This document shows, piece by piece, positions 23,711 through 36,382 of a stretch of DNA of 64,000 nt. The position numbers were made by a program, and so were the translations under genes. The stretch spans positions 1 through 64,000 of the forward strand of contig JAGFNK010000007.1 in the NCBI GenBank assembly GCA_025769875.1, read 5' to 3'. The DNA is from Russula earlei. Lineage: Eukaryota; Basidiomycota; Agaricomycetes; Russulales; Russulaceae. The first letter of the stretch is position 1. Every line of letters starts with the position of its first letter. The notes beneath the pieces are model-generated. The model worked only from the letters and a program-made list of their open reading frames with translations, had not been told where the DNA came from and made no database searches.

Positions 23711-25231
23711 TCACCATGTCCGTCTCACAACCCGCTCTGTAAGAACCTCCAACGCGCCTCTCGCCTCACTCTCCGGCAAGTGCTGCAATGTCTCGAGTGC
23801 CTTGTCCGCATAGGCGCTCGCGAGCTCCCTCGTACGCTCTACCCCGGACGATCGCCGCACGAGGTCCCGAGCCTTTCACACGTTCCCATGTCAGTCAGTG
23901 GCACAGGCGATAGAATGACCTCATACGAGCTCGACGTCTCCCTCCTTCTCGAACTTTCGAGCGATGAGGGCACCCATCTCGGCGTGTTCTTCCCATGCAT
24001 ACAGCGCCGGACCCGTCGCGAGCCCCAACCGCAGGTCCGCGCCGCCGGGCTTCCCCAGCGCGGCCTCTCCAGACTCGTAATCTAGGACGTCATCGACAAG
24101 CTGCGGGACGTCCATACGGCAACGAACAAAAACGGAGAGAACCGGTCGGCGCATACCTGGAAGGCTATGCCAAGGTTACGACCGTAAGCATACGCCACCT
24201 CTTTCCAAAGCTCTCCCTCTCTGACGCCACCCAGGACCACGGCCGCGCGCGACCCTTTCGCCATGAGGCTCGCCGTTTTCAGGTAGGTCTTTTTCAAGGT
24301 ACATGCTCCAGCTATCTCCGCCGACGTACGACGCGTTGACGAGCGCGGCGCCCTGTTGCGCGACCTTGTTCATCTGCAGGATCTCGCCCTCGACGAGGTT
24401 GGTGATGACGCTCGCGATCAGCTCGACGACCTCGCTCTCTCCGAGGCGGGAGAGGGCCGCGCTGGCGCGTCCGAGCAGAAAGTCGCCGCCCAGGATGGCG
24501 TACTTGTTTCCAAAGGCCGCGGGCGCGGACCGCGCGCCGCGACGCAGGTCCGCGCGATCGATCACGTCGTCGTGCAGCAGCGACGCGACGTGGATCATCT
24601 CGACGATCTGCGCGAGCCGCGTCTGCGTGGGCAGAGGCGCGGCGTCGTGCGCGACCGTCGAGGGATCCGAGGCCCGCCGGCGCGACGGCGGCGGTGGCGA
24701 CGGGGGTTCAGGCGGACGCGGGGGGACGAGGGAGAAGACGGTGGTGAAGGAGGCGGTGTGGTCGGGCATGCTCGGGTTCCAGTCGTTCAGCACGTCGGGA
24801 CGCGAGAGCGGGCGGTCGAGCTCCTCTGTGCGCCCGCCCGCGCCCTCGCGTTCGGCGGCCCACTTTTTTAGGTCCCAGTCGATTCCCAGGCCGTTTGTGG
24901 CGCGCGAGATGAGGAGGATGAGGAGTGGGCGAAGTTGCTTTGAAGGGTGGAGGAAGTAGTATTTGGCGATGTCGTTGAGAGCGGGGTGGGCAGAGCCGAC
25001 CAAATCTAAGAGCCTCTTTCTGAGGTAATCTACTTGGGGTTTCAACAATAAATAAGGATCAGGACGGGGAGTGAGCGCTGGCCCGTCCACGTCAAGTAAT
25101 GCTTCCGTGGTGGCAGATGGACGCGTCGCGTGTGTAGTGGGTTTCTGCGCGACTCTGGGAACGCTGTAAGGTCTGCGCTGGGACCAGGAGGGACAGAAAT
25201 GTATGCTACGAGAGACGGGCCATCGTCTCAT
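23711..25231 (-). CDS. COQ1: Mitochondrial polyprenyl diphosphate synthase (ubiquinone side chain)
   Basis: Trans-prenyltransferase that builds the isoprenoid tail of ubiquinone in mitochondria. The N-terminus MRRWPVSRSIHF is Arg-rich and fits a mitochondrial presequence. Landmarks: KQLRPLLILLIS, the first Asp-rich motif LLHDDVID, GNKYAILGGDFLLGRAS, and the second Asp-rich motif LVDDVLDY after an intron (24156-24101). It ends VRRTW (stop 23711). A Pro/Ser-rich insert lies between helices before the first Asp motif. One extra base in an A run (plus strand CTTTTTC, about 24289-24295) shifts the frame between DSWSMYLEK and TYLKTASLMAKG, two halves of one conserved block. No splice pair repairs it. 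It is an assembly indel or a disabling mutation. Confidence 0.9.
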
Positions 25232-25604
25232 ATTCGTGTGGAAAGTGAGCGTTCAGGTTGGGGAAGGAAAGAGATGACGTGACCGTCCCCGGCCGGCTAT
25301 TTGTCCCATCGCTACATGAACCGGTAACACGGACAACGGTGCTCTCGCTCGTCTGGTGGATTAACATTATATTATATATATGATATAATGATACCGTCCC
25401 GACCGTCTTATGTACGCCTGAGAGTCTAGAATACAGGGGTAGCCTTGTTGGGAGAGAAAGTAAAGTGACAATGGAGCAATGATGAAGGTATAACAGAGAG
25501 AGAAAAGTCTAGTATGTACCATATGAATCTTGCGCAAGTGAATAGTAGAACCGATTAGCATATCATCGTACTTTTGTGAACACGGCGAGAAGAGGACGGA
25601 GAGC
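25232..25604. other. Intergenic, COQ1 promoter side
   Basis: AT-rich around 25368-25390 (TATTATATATATGATATAATG). No gene is seen. Confidence 0.4.
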
Positions 25605-26243
25605 TCAACGGCCATGTCGTGTCGCAGGAGGGCTGGGCGTTGAGGCGTAAGTCGCGGCCAGGGGCTTACGAAGTCTGCTGACAGGAAGGGACAGGTGCTC
25701 GGTCAACTCGATTGCCTGAGAGAGCGACAGGTGTTAACACCGGGGTAAGGGTCGGGTTGGGAGGAGACGAGAGGCGATGGTTGCTTACTTTGGCTTCGAG
25801 GTCCTCCCACCCGACGGCTTCAGTGGCGCTGAGCGCGACCAACATCAGAGGATTATCAGAGGGATGGCCCGCATTGGCGCTGCTCGACGGCGACAGATCG
25901 GTGCCAGCACGTGTCGTCACGACCGAATCTTGAACGCCGACGACGAGGATGCGCCCGAGCTGAACGACGAAGATCCGTCACGTCAGTGTCAGCGCCGAGA
26001 TGCGGGACCGAACGACGGCGCGGTGCTGACCTCGCTGTCCACCATCCCGATACCCTGATCGGCGACCTCGAGCCAGATCTCGCTGCTCAGACCGACGACC
26101 AGGCGGACGTCGTCCTTCGTGCGGGTCGAATCGCAGGCATACGAGACGAGCTGGCCCTTGGGCGTCAATATGACGGCGGTGTGCAAACCTGGAGAGCTGA
26201 TGACTTGAGAGAGAAGCCTGTGTAGGGTTGCAAGGACGAGCAT
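25605..26243 (-). CDS. Roadblock/LC7 protein, LAMTOR2-like
   Basis: Likely Ragulator-type scaffold component of the vacuolar Rag GTPase/TORC1 system. Start MLVLATLHRLLSQVISS. The roadblock fold is suggested by TAVILTPKGQLVSYA, a SSEIWLEV segment and LMLVALSATEAVGWEDLEAKA. Two introns: after VDSE (acceptor before LGRILVVG) and after LEAK (acceptor before AIELTEHL). It ends ATRHGR (stop 25605). The length of about 150 residues exceeds animal LAMTOR2 because of a Ser-rich loop. The family assignment rests on overall pattern, not on a catalytic motif, so another roadblock protein is possible. Confidence 0.72.
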
Positions 26244-26536
26244 AAGTTAGTGGGACTGGTCAACAACCTCGACCCGGTGACAATTAAAACCAAAAAAACT
26301 GACCGCGGCAACTTCCGACGGTGTGGTACCTTGTCGTCCCCATGACGCAAGTTGACTCCAACTGTAATGCACCACTCGGGCTACCACGAAGAGGAACCTA
26401 GGTATCATCATGCTCGGTGACGTCGAAGCAGAGTCGAAGAGGCTAGGGCGCTTTTCACGCTTTCAGTGGAACCATGCAATCTTGACGTGGGAATCATGGG
26501 CGGAACCGGTTGAAATTGCTTTCCTCCAAAATCTAT

Positions 26537-29500
26537 CTACAAAAGTTGAGATCGAATGTAGTTCAACGCAGACCCCGCTCGCAACCATTTGAGCTGATCC
26601 CTCGACATCGTGTGCTTCGTCGTGATCTCGAACGTCTCTCCCCCAGGCCTTCTGACTTTGACCCGGACAGTGCCGTCGGGTTTACCTGAAATAAGATCGT
26701 GCACCCCGATCGTTTCTAAAACAGCACCGGATCCAATCCTGCCGTAGTCAGTTTTATCGGCAAACCACAACGGGAGTATTCCTTGTTTCTGTGGATGCCG
26801 CGGCACAGTTCATACCATCCCTGATAAGGTAGCCGAAGAAAAATTCTTACCTTCAAGTTGGTTTCATGGATACGGGCGAACGAACGCGCAATGATCATCG
26901 CGCAGCCTACCGGAGCAATCAGTAACACGCCGGGTGAGACATGAAACACTCGGTCTACCGTAGAAACGAGGCTGCAAGGCCGCATGCTCGCGGGCACTGC
27001 CTTCACCGTAGTTTTCGTCCACGATGAGCGCCCACGGTTGTCCTCGCTCCCTGAATCTCTTGGCCACTCCTGGTATCGTATCCACAGTCGGTTGTGTTTC
27101 GCCGTGATCATGATCAAACGCAACATTTATCTCTCCGTTTTCGTCGTTGACGGCCTCATCACAGGGTGCTGAGTCAGCCAATATGCAAAGCAAAGCACTA
27201 CTCTTTTTTTAGCTTACGGTGATTACTGCGGCAGATCGAACAAGTCAGATCGGCCATTCCTCGCTCAAGCGAACGAAATGACTTACAAAGATTTTCTGAG
27301 ATATTGGAGAGATGTCCCTTATACTTGAGCCAAGGTCCCTAGTCCAAGTGCCGCTAAGTTGGAGGCAAGTGAAGTAACAGAGCGAGCTTACCGCAGCGGA
27401 GATATGGTCATGTGGTGCACTTTCCTCTTACTCTCATTAACACCTTCATTTGCGGTAGCTCCAGGATGGTACCATCCTTGAAATGAGAAGGGAAAGGTTC
27501 CAGTACTTCGAGCCGTTGCGAGTCTTTCTGAATTACAACATTCATCTCAGGCCGAGGGTCCGGCATCGGTGGTGGTTCATACGAGAGATCACCGAGTGCG
27601 AATCCTGACGATGGGAGGTCCTGTCCCGAAGGTGGTTTGAACTTGAACTTGTCCCCAGAAGGCAGAGTCAACGAATCAGCTCATAGGGTTGAACGAAAGC
27701 TTCCCAGAGAATGCCATGGCGGTCACTACTATGGGAGAGGCGAGAAAATTCATCGTGAGGCCATTACCGTCATTGCGCGACTTGAAGTTGCTGAAATCAA
27801 TACTGTCACTCATTCGCGCGCTCAAACGGAGGAGAGCATTTACCGGTTGAATGAAGTTAAAATCGCTTATGAACTGTCAGCGTACATCCCAAGAAACAGC
27901 ATATCGCACACCGTTTGCACCCTCTTTTGTATCTTCGCGTTTCCACTATGAAAGCTAGCATGTGAAGTACACACTTGACCCAACAAATTGCGATTCGGTG
28001 TACCTGCCCAATGCAAGGTCCACAAGCGTTCGCCAGGACAACGGCCCCAACGTCCTCAAGCGTCTTTGTTATGTTGTCGCGCTCCATGGTTGCTCGAATT
28101 TGTTCCGATCCAGGGGTACAGAGAAAGGGAACCTATGGACCATCCGAGAAATGTTCAAACAAAACACAACAGCTCGTACCTTGGACGATAGCCCAGCTGC
28201 TTGTGCTTGCCGTGCTAAATCTGCTACCCGCGTCTGGCGGACAACCGCTCCAGGTGACATCACGTTGATCACTCTCGCCCGAAAGACTCACCATATCCTC
28301 GTATGAGCTATTTGTACAAGAGCCGATCAGGCTCGCAGATATCTTGTCCTCCCAACCGTTTTCCTGCACGAAAGACGCAAATCGGGACAAAGGGGTTGCG
28401 AGATCCGGAGTGAAAGGGCCGTTGATTGAGGGCTCGACGCACGATAAATCCTGTAGGCGTGACATGACGTGATAGAAAACAAAGACAGAACAACTTACGA
28501 TCTCTATCAATTCATCATACTCGGCACCAGCGTCGGCATTCAAGAACCCCTTAGCTGCGGCTTCATCAGCGGCGCGAGCTACTGGACCTCGTCGCGTCGC
28601 GTGAAGATAAGCTTGCATGCTAGGCGTGTATGGGAATGTTGACGTCGTTGCACCTACTTCCGCCCCCATGTTGGCGATTGTCGCAAGGCCTGCATGCAGA
28701 TGGGTGCCAAGTTCCTGAAATAAAAGGAAAGATCGTACCTGTGCATGATTGACCGAAAATTCCAGGTCCAAAGTACTCAAGAATTCGGCCGGTGCCACCC
28801 TTTGCGATTGTCAGCGATAACAACAGATAACGCCTGTCTCCTGACTTTTACTGTGAGCTTTCCGGCGAGGTAGAGGATCAAGTCTTTTGGGGTGGCCCAA
28901 TCGTTAAGTTTACCCGTGACGTGGATGCCTGACCAGCTGATCAACGCGATGAAGAACTGTTCGCGAAAAAGGACGAACCAACGACCTGGGGAGCCTTGAG
29001 CTCCCAAGGCGTCCCGGTCATAGCGTCGACCGCATCGGCGCCACCGACACCAATCGCGAGCATCCCAAGGCCACCGGCATTTGGCGTGTGCGAGTCTACA
29101 AGTCAATCGTCAACCAAGGACCAAACACATTGGCGGGATTCCTAATCACCGGTACCAAGCCTGGAGGTGACGAGACGGCCGTGAATGGAATAGGTCGACG
29201 GAAACGAGACCGGCCTTACATGAGCATACCAGGAGCAGCGTAGTTCTCGAGTACGATTTGGTGGATTATGCCAGAACCCGGTCTCCAGAATTCAATCCCG
29301 TACTTCTTGGCCGCACTCTCCAAGAAGTCAAACACTTCTTGGTTAGAGGCAATCGAACGCTATGTGAAGATGGTCATATTCATCTCGGCAAGACCACAAC
29401 ATCAACCCCTGTACCTTCAAATCTGCATCTGCTCCTGTAGAAGCCTGGATCAAGTGGTCACAATGGATGCTGGTGGGAACAGCTGTCCTATCGAGCCCAG

Positions 29501-29949
29501 CACTCATGAACTGCAGCCTGCATGACCAATATGCGTAAGCGCGAAGAGCGTTGTGACCAATGGAACCCCTCACAGTGCCATCCTGAAAACAATCAAACGC
29601 GACCCTAACTTTAGCCGGTAGAACCGAAAGTGCGATGGCTAGCTCACTGGGCAGAGGCATCTTGCATGGCCACTCTCTCCGGCCTGGAGTTGAAGGTAAG
29701 TCGCGCCTCTCTGGATGCCGCCACTGGCGATCCCATTCTCTGGATCGTAAAGATGACTATAGAGTATCTTTTCGGCTAGAGTGAGCGGCCTGTCGATCCG
29801 CTTCCGTATTTTATCCAGATTGTCCAGAAGTACGGCATAGGGTGGAGTTATGGACGAGCACGGCTTTTCTGGTGCAGATGCGTATGTCGCGAGTGACCGC
29901 GTGAGTCCCGGAGGTGTGCCCAACGCCGTGCGATCGCTCGGAGGGACAT
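26537..29949 (-). CDS. ACO1: Aconitase, with micro-exons and four single-base frameshifts
   Basis: TCA-cycle citrate/isocitrate isomerase with a 4Fe-4S cluster. Landmarks: [98 protein letters not shown] and [11 protein letters not shown]. The three cluster cysteines (one in the SCTNS motif, two in ACGPC) are present. Three internal exons are tiny: 29574-29582 (9 nt), 29150-29160 (11 nt) and 27218-27225 (8 nt), each flanked by GT..AG and needed for conserved residues. Four single-base errors interrupt the frame: a missing base near 29922 between MSLRAIARR and LGTPPG, and extra bases near 29687 (before RPERVAMQD), at 27680 (NPM/DSLTLP) and near 27411 (GKCTT/DHISAA). Every splice site is intact, so the decay, if real, is recent. 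Assembly error is equally possible. Confidence 0.9.
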
Positions 29950-30718
29950 GGCAAGAATCCGAACGACGGGCGCCTTGCTAGCGTCTGCGGTTGTTCCCAT
30001 TGCCACCAATATTGAAATTGATGATCAGCACCGGGCCGTCGGAGCCGTGACGACGAAACGCGAAAATCGCTCAGGAGCACTCCCGAACTGCTTAGTGACA
30101 GATGGACTTATCGTAGTCTTATTTCAGAGTGCAGAGATGGTCAATCAGGACGTGAGAACCATGAGGAAATGGTTTGCGCAACATGCGGGGCTGGGAACCG
30201 TGACCGCGACCATCGGATGTGGCGCACGCGCGTGGCCACCTGTTTCTCTTTCTCTTTGGACATTACACCCGCCAAGGTGAATCCGTCGGGCGACTCTGAC
30301 CTCACGTTGACGGGCCTTACAACGCGTCTCTTGTCTTGCCATGCCGTCAACTCTTCCAAACCTTTCCACATACTCCATTACGTTGGCGGGCTGGTTGCGG
30401 ATCAGATTTCACTCCTTGCTCAACTTCCTTTCCATGCTATTTCGATCATGCTGTGGACCGGGATCTCAGTCACGTCGTTGATCGAGCTAATGCCTAGCTT
30501 TGGATCATTAGGACGATTGCGTCTTTCGTATGCACGCGTCCCGCGTGCGCTCGATTTTCATGAAATCCATAGAATATTGGTCTTCTCGAAGCTAGACTCT
30601 GGACTAGTGCACTGGCGCTGTGCAGCGGCCCAGTCAGATCTTCGATCTGTCACAGACATTGATTATATGTACAGATTATTGCGTCGTCTAGATATGACAG
30701 AGTGGATGGGTATTCGGG
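29950..30718. other. Intergenic: aconitase promoter side and OSBP 3' side
   Basis: A 212-codon plus-strand frame at 30169-30807 overlaps the end of the OSBP gene antisense. It has no recognisable domain or promoter, so I treat it as chance. Confidence 0.4.
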
Positions 30719-33358
30719 TCACCATAGGGGTTCCACGGCTTTCCAGCCCTTGGCCCGTTGCTCCCAGTATCCTCCTGCGTAGATCCATTCATCACCTTCA
30801 CGTCTAAACCACTGGGGCTCGCGGTCCTTCCCCTGTCTACGGCGCTCTCGCTGGAGCTCTTCCACGCGCTCCTTTTCCGCCTCTGCGCATTCGAGGTTTC
30901 CCTCTTCCAGTGCACGTACGTCTGGGCGGTAGCGCGAGTCCGTCGGTAGGAATTTGTTATCCAGATCCGTGATGACCTCGTTGAGAGTGATGCCCCAGAA
31001 CGTGAACCCGTAGAAATCGAGGGCATTTTTTGGCCACGGACTCGCTCTCCACAAGATTTGAAGGTGGTTAGCACTCAGTTTGCGCGCGAAAGCCTCATCC
31101 CATTTCCCCTCGAGGGTGGTTTCAGTCTCCCCGGAGGGAGAGTATACAGTACCGTAAACTTGGTTTGGCACTCCCCAGTAACCTGACTCTCTAAAGTCGA
31201 CCACGCAACGAGCCCCGGTCGAGACATTGTCGATCGTCATCTTACCAGTATGTTCTAGATACTTGGTTCCCATCATCAGATTCCGCATGAACGAAGAGGG
31301 CTTGGTCCTGAAAGTGATAGTCATTCCCTGATCGCCCACAACAATGGCCTAGGTCCGTACGTACCATTGGTAATGATCAGTTCCAATCTTGACGTGCGTT
31401 GTGCCAAGTGGAATAATTTCTAAGCTTTTGCCTGGGGGGCAGACATGATGATAATGGTCTCCATGCTATCAATCCATCACGTACCCCAAAACTTTGTTTT
31501 CCCAGAAGACGTAGCATACAGTTCCCAACCTTCACCTTCCGCGTGGTAGGCCATAATGACAGGATTGTGGCTGACTTTTTCAGAAATGAATTTCAGCTCT
31601 GGTATCTCGAAGGTTTCCGCAAGTAGAGGGTTGCTGGTTAGATCAAGTGAGCACTACTGCAATACAAATAAATCTGTAAGGACTCACAAGCCTTTTCGGC
31701 TAGAACGGTATCGGGTGTGTGCATAACCAGATACCGCAAATGCTGCAATAAAACACATGCGCTCAACAGGGTCGAGAGTTTGGGAAGCTTCATGGAGGAG
31801 ATCATAGTATTCAACTTCCTCTGCCGTTCGTTGAAGAAGGGTAAGAGGCTCATTGAAAGTCACAGGTAATGCAATGCTAGCCAGATCCTTTCCGTAGACA
31901 GCGTGAGGAAGGGTTCGTTACATCGTATGGATAGAATGCACCTTGCCGACGTTCTTCTTGAAGACAGCGAATAGGCTGCCCTCATCTGCAACCTGGCCGC
32001 TCGGTAACGACGTTCGATGTGCAACCTGATAGGCACCACGTCTTGCACCACGGTCACTGAGGGCCAACGAAAGGCGTGCCACCTCTTGCTCGTCGTCTGT
32101 GTCTGAGGATTCTCCAGAAGCGTTGGAATGACTATGCGCATCTGATACCGGAATCCGGTCATCTGCTGCACCTGCCTCCAAAGGTAGAGGGTCAAGGATG
32201 AATTCTTCAGCACCATCAGGTTCGTCCGTTGCATCAAACCAGATGCTATCACTCAGGGAAGTGACAGTAGAGGCCCAAGTCCTCCGTGTCATGGGGCTTC
32301 CAACTTGCGTTAGGGTATGACTCTCGGAACGTTCCTCGACAGTCGCTGGTAGTGGCGACCCATGAACGCTTGGAGGCTTGTTGTCTGTAAATGGGATCAA
32401 ACCACTCAGAGCTTTATGCTGGGTCCTCAAGGCAGCAATTGCTAACTGCAGGTGATCATAGGGGTTGGTTGGGTTTCCCGTGTCCGATGTCGACAATTTC
32501 TCATCGCTGAAGACGCTGGCTTCCACTGAAGCATGCCCCGAACTATGACCTTTGATATGTTAAACTGACACATTCGAGAAGATGAAAGGGAAAGCGCACT
32601 CTTCTTGAAGATACCGAACACACCTTCCTTTGACGTGTCCTTCGGCCTTTCCCTCTCTTTTTCAGCCTTTCCCTTGGAAGAACTCGGAACGCGTTTCTTA
32701 TGCTCTGTTTGCTGCAAGTCATGTACAACACTTTCCAGATCTTTGATGGTCTATTAAATGGATGAGGTATATGCAAATTTAGCACAGACCGAACTGACAA
32801 CACCCATTTCGTCCAACAAAGCCGAGACCTTGCTGGCTTGAGTGAAGCCTAGTTTTGATGCGACCCTGCTAATGGAGGAGGACTTGGGTATCAACGATCG
32901 GGGATCCAGGTAGGGGGTGGTGAAGTTGCTTGTTTCATTGAGTGTTAGTTAACAAGAATGGAGGGGTTCTCTCACCGAAGTGCGGTCATCCAAGCATTAA
33001 AATCTTCGGAATTAAAGCATTTGATATGGAAAGTTGCCATCTCTGTGTCAATGTGTATGTCTTGGGATCTAGTGGCGGATGAAAGAGCGGCTTGTGACAT
33101 CGACAGCTCGTCTCTGACTGGCTTTCCAGGACCAAAAGAGTACGAAAGAAGACCGTCTTGATATAGAGTGAAGTATCTCCGAGCGAAGCCTTTGGTCACG
33201 TCAGAGGATAATCATAAATGGTGGGAATCCTTACCCTGCATCCTTTTCCTTCTCTTCTTCAACACCCATCCCTGGTATACGATCTCTCGTGGACCCAGAG
33301 GTGATACGAATTGTGAGGGTGAGGGGAGAGGACGGCGGTTATAATGGTTTGGATGCAT
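30719..33358 (-). CDS. Oxysterol-binding protein-related protein with PH domain (Osh3-like)
   Basis: Lipid-transfer protein for membrane contact sites. Start MHPNHYNRRP. The PH domain (YQGWVLKKRRKRMQ-GFARRYFTLYQDGLLSY ... FNAWMTAL) is at the N-terminus, split by a GTAAGG..AAAG intron. A Ser/Asp-rich middle region follows. The OSBP-related domain contains LPVTFNEPLTLLQR, MCFIAAFAVSGYAHTRYR, the fingerprint region, WGVPNQVYGTV and a C-terminal basic EKERVEELQRERRRQ helix, ending KAVEPLW. The fingerprint reads EKVSHNPV where the family consensus is E[KQ]xSHHPP: the second histidine, which contacts PI4P in characterised members, is Asn. About ten exons, frame clean where I checked. Confidence 0.9.
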
Positions 33359-33863
33359 TGCTTGTGGACGTCTCTTTCAAGGAGGGACCCGGTTTATAAA
33401 GCCTAAAAGAGGCTTCGACCCTGAGACAGGGTCGGCTCAGAGTGGTGGATCGTAAGGACTGCCCCAGCGGACTCTTACAGGGGTGCTAATAGCATACGCG
33501 CTTCAGCGAACGTTGGGCTGAACAGTCGCTTTCAGTCCAAGGGGAGAGATACTCTGGGTTAAGATTGACATGCGAGCGAAAGTCACGGGAGTCCGCGACA
33601 GGCATTCAATTGAATCATGGCATCGCGATTAAGATATCGGACAGCTCTCACCACATCCGTACGCGACCTCGGTGAGCGTCAAACCGAGTTGGATTGTACA
33701 GTAAGCGGGCGGGAGGCAGTGGGAAGAGAGGCCACGGCGATGGGAACGGATCAATGGCGATGGATAAAATCGGTCGGCCTTTCCCCGGCCCCGGCCAAGT
33801 AGCTCATCCCCTCCCCTCACTCCCGCGATAGCGTCTTCACGAGTTCAGGCTATCCTCAACACA
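33359..33863. promoter_or_regulatory. Divergent intergenic region, OSBP / 6-phosphogluconate dehydrogenase
   Basis: About 505 bp between two starts facing away from each other. It must hold both promoters. No TATA box stands out. Confidence 0.4.
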
Positions 33864-35775
33864 ATGGCCACGTCAGTCCACCCACGTCTTATCATCCACA
33901 CGCTAACATCGTTTCTCCTCCAGTGGAGACATCGGCCTTATCGGCTTGGCCGTCATGGTTGTCTCATTCATCTCCCGCTCCCTCTCAGATCCTTCTCATT
34001 GTCGATCATAGGGCCAAAACCTCATCCTTAACATTAACGACAAAGGTTTCAACGTCGTCGCCTACAATCGCACAACTTCCAAGGTGGATCATTTCCTGGC
34101 GAATGAAGCCAAAGGTCGCCTTCGCCCATCAATCGATCTGCTCTCCTCATGCTTACTCCCATATAGGCACAAATATACAGGGAGCTCACTCCATCCAAGA
34201 GCTTATCGCCAAGCTCAAGCGTCCTCGCAAGATAATTCTCCTCGTCAAAGCTGGCTCCGCCGTCGATGACTTCATCCATCAGCTAACCCCTCACCTCGAA
34301 AAGGGTGACATCATCATTGACGGTGGAAATTCTCATTACCCGGATACTATCCGCCGTGTTCAAGAGCTCGAAGCAAAGGGATTCCTTTATGTCGGTTCCG
34401 GTGTCTCAGGTGGCGAGGAGGGCGCCCGTTATGGTCCCTCACTTATGCCTGGTGGTTCCACTGATGCCTGGCCAGCCATCAAGGAGATTTTCCAAAAGAC
34501 GTCTGCCCAGGTCCGGGGTGAACCCTGTGCGGATTGGATGGGTGAGTCCGGCGCTGGCCACTACGTAAAGATGGTCCACAACGGTCTGCATCCATTCATT
34601 CACATCGTTCTTTTGAGTGTATCTAATCTCCTCTCAAGGTATCGAGTATGGTGACATGCAACTCATTGCTGAGGCATACGATATCTTGAAGCGCGGCCTG
34701 GGACTTTCTGAGGACGAGATTGCCGACATTTTCGAGAAATGGAACAAGGGTGTTCTCGACTCTTTCCTGATCGAGATTACCTACAACATCCTCCGTTTCA
34801 AGGACGACGATGGAGAACCCCTTGTCACCAAGATTCTCGACCAAGCTGGTCAGAAAGGCACCGGCAAGTGGACAGCCATTAACGCCCTCGACGCTGGAAC
34901 GCCCGGTATCACGCTCTTCATAATGCTTGCATTCTTAGTCATGCTTACAAGTTTTTCTTAGTCACACTCATTGGAGAGGCCGTATTTGCCCGCACGTTAT
35001 CCGCCATCAAAGCCGAGCGTATCCGAGCTAGCAAGGTCATTGTCGGACCAGAGAAGGAGTCATTCCGCGGTGACAAGAAACAGTTTATCGATGATTTGGA
35101 GCAAGCTCTCTATGCTTCGAAGATCATTTCCTATACGCAAGGCTTCATGCTCATGCGTGAGACTGCCAAAGAACTAGGTTGGCATCTGAACTACGCCGGT
35201 ATTGCCCGCATCTGGCGCGGGGGTTGTATCATCAAGGTGAGGATAGGGTGACGCCAGCCTATCAGGCTTGAGTTAGTCGTCTCATCATGTTCATGTAGTC
35301 TGTATTCCTGGGTGACATCACGTCCGCATACGAGAAAAATCCGGACCTTGAGTCTCTACTCTTCGACAGCTTCTTCAACAAAGGTAAACGCTCAAAGCCA
35401 TGCACTGTTTATTATGCTCGCTCACAACCGGTCTCATAGCCGTCCATAAGGCGCAGCCGGGCTGGCGACGAATCATTGCTCAGGCCGTCCTCTGGGGCAT
35501 CCCCCTCCCTGCTTTCAGCACGGCCCTTGCCTTCTTCGACGGCTACCGCAGTGAAGTCCTTCCAGCCAATCTCATTCAGGGGCAACGCGATTACTTCGGT
35601 GCGCACACCTTCCGCGTCCTTCCAGGGAAGGAGAACGCGAGGCTCAAGGGTGGCGAGGATATTCGTGAGTGATTCCTCGCTGTTGCAAACTGGCTCTCTC
35701 ATATCATCGGCCCACCTAGACGTCAACTGGACTGGGCGCGGTGGCAATGTCGCTGCCACCAATTACAACGCGTGA
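33864..35775 (+). CDS. GND1: 6-Phosphogluconate dehydrogenase (decarboxylating)
   Basis: Cytosolic oxidative pentose phosphate enzyme: 6-phosphogluconate + NADP+ gives ribulose 5-phosphate, CO2 and NADPH. The first coding exon is only 8 nt (33864-33871, ATGGCCAC), joined to [11 protein letters not shown] and, after another intron, [13 protein letters not shown]. Motifs: [64 protein letters not shown] with the catalytic Lys, the family signature QKGTGKW, and the C-terminal [16 protein letters not shown] that reaches the partner subunit. About nine exons, all canonical, with a clean frame and normal length for the family. 6-Phosphogluconolactonase, the preceding pathway step, lies at 61.6 kb. 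Confidence 0.97.
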
Positions 35776-36382
35776 TTGCCCCCACGTCTGTGAAAGGACC
35801 TATAAGCCATGCGTATCGGTACATTGGTTTAAGTATGTTTCTTCGGCGAGACATTCTCGTCCTGGCGCGCGCCTACGGCAGAAAGAAGGTAGTAGAACTT
35901 TTTGTACGTTGAAGCCCTGTAATTCTCTTCGTTTTCAAAAAAAAAACGTCTTGCGCCGTATAGATGATTCACAGCTCTGCGTCACGCTTGATTTCTCCTC
36001 TTGAAAGCCTAGGACATTTTTGGACGCCGACATATAGAAGCCATCCCATCCCAGAGTCGTGTGTTCCTTGATGGAAATTTCGCATTCCCTTACGAGATAT
36101 CAGGCTGCCAGAATCCACTTTCCTCGTTAATTGATACAGACGGCTTTAATGATCACGACACTGGAATGCAGGAATGGTATAGATTCGGGGTGTCCAACTA
36201 GCACTCTGGCGCGTCGCCATACGGACCAGCGACGAGGCTTTACGGAATTCTCGGCGAGCGTTCTGCGCCTCTCCTGAGAGGCAAACACCGACAGTGAGAT
36301 CAGATGCTGCGATAAACTTAAAGCAAAAAGTACAATGATATGTACATAGACGGACAGCGTTCGACCAGTTTGAAGACTGCAT
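35776..36382. other. Convergent 3' region, GND1 / fasciclin gene
   Basis: No coding sequence recognised on either strand. Confidence 0.4.

Noticed and set aside
24337..24345. GTACGT at 24330s as an intron donor to repair COQ1
   Set aside because: It is a canonical donor, but joining it to the only nearby acceptor gives the wrong phase and an immediate stop. The alternative GTCAAC donor deletes conserved residues.
30169..30807. 212-codon plus-strand open frame
   Set aside because: It overlaps the OSBP 3' end antisense, lacks any recognisable domain, and its composition matches a shadow frame.
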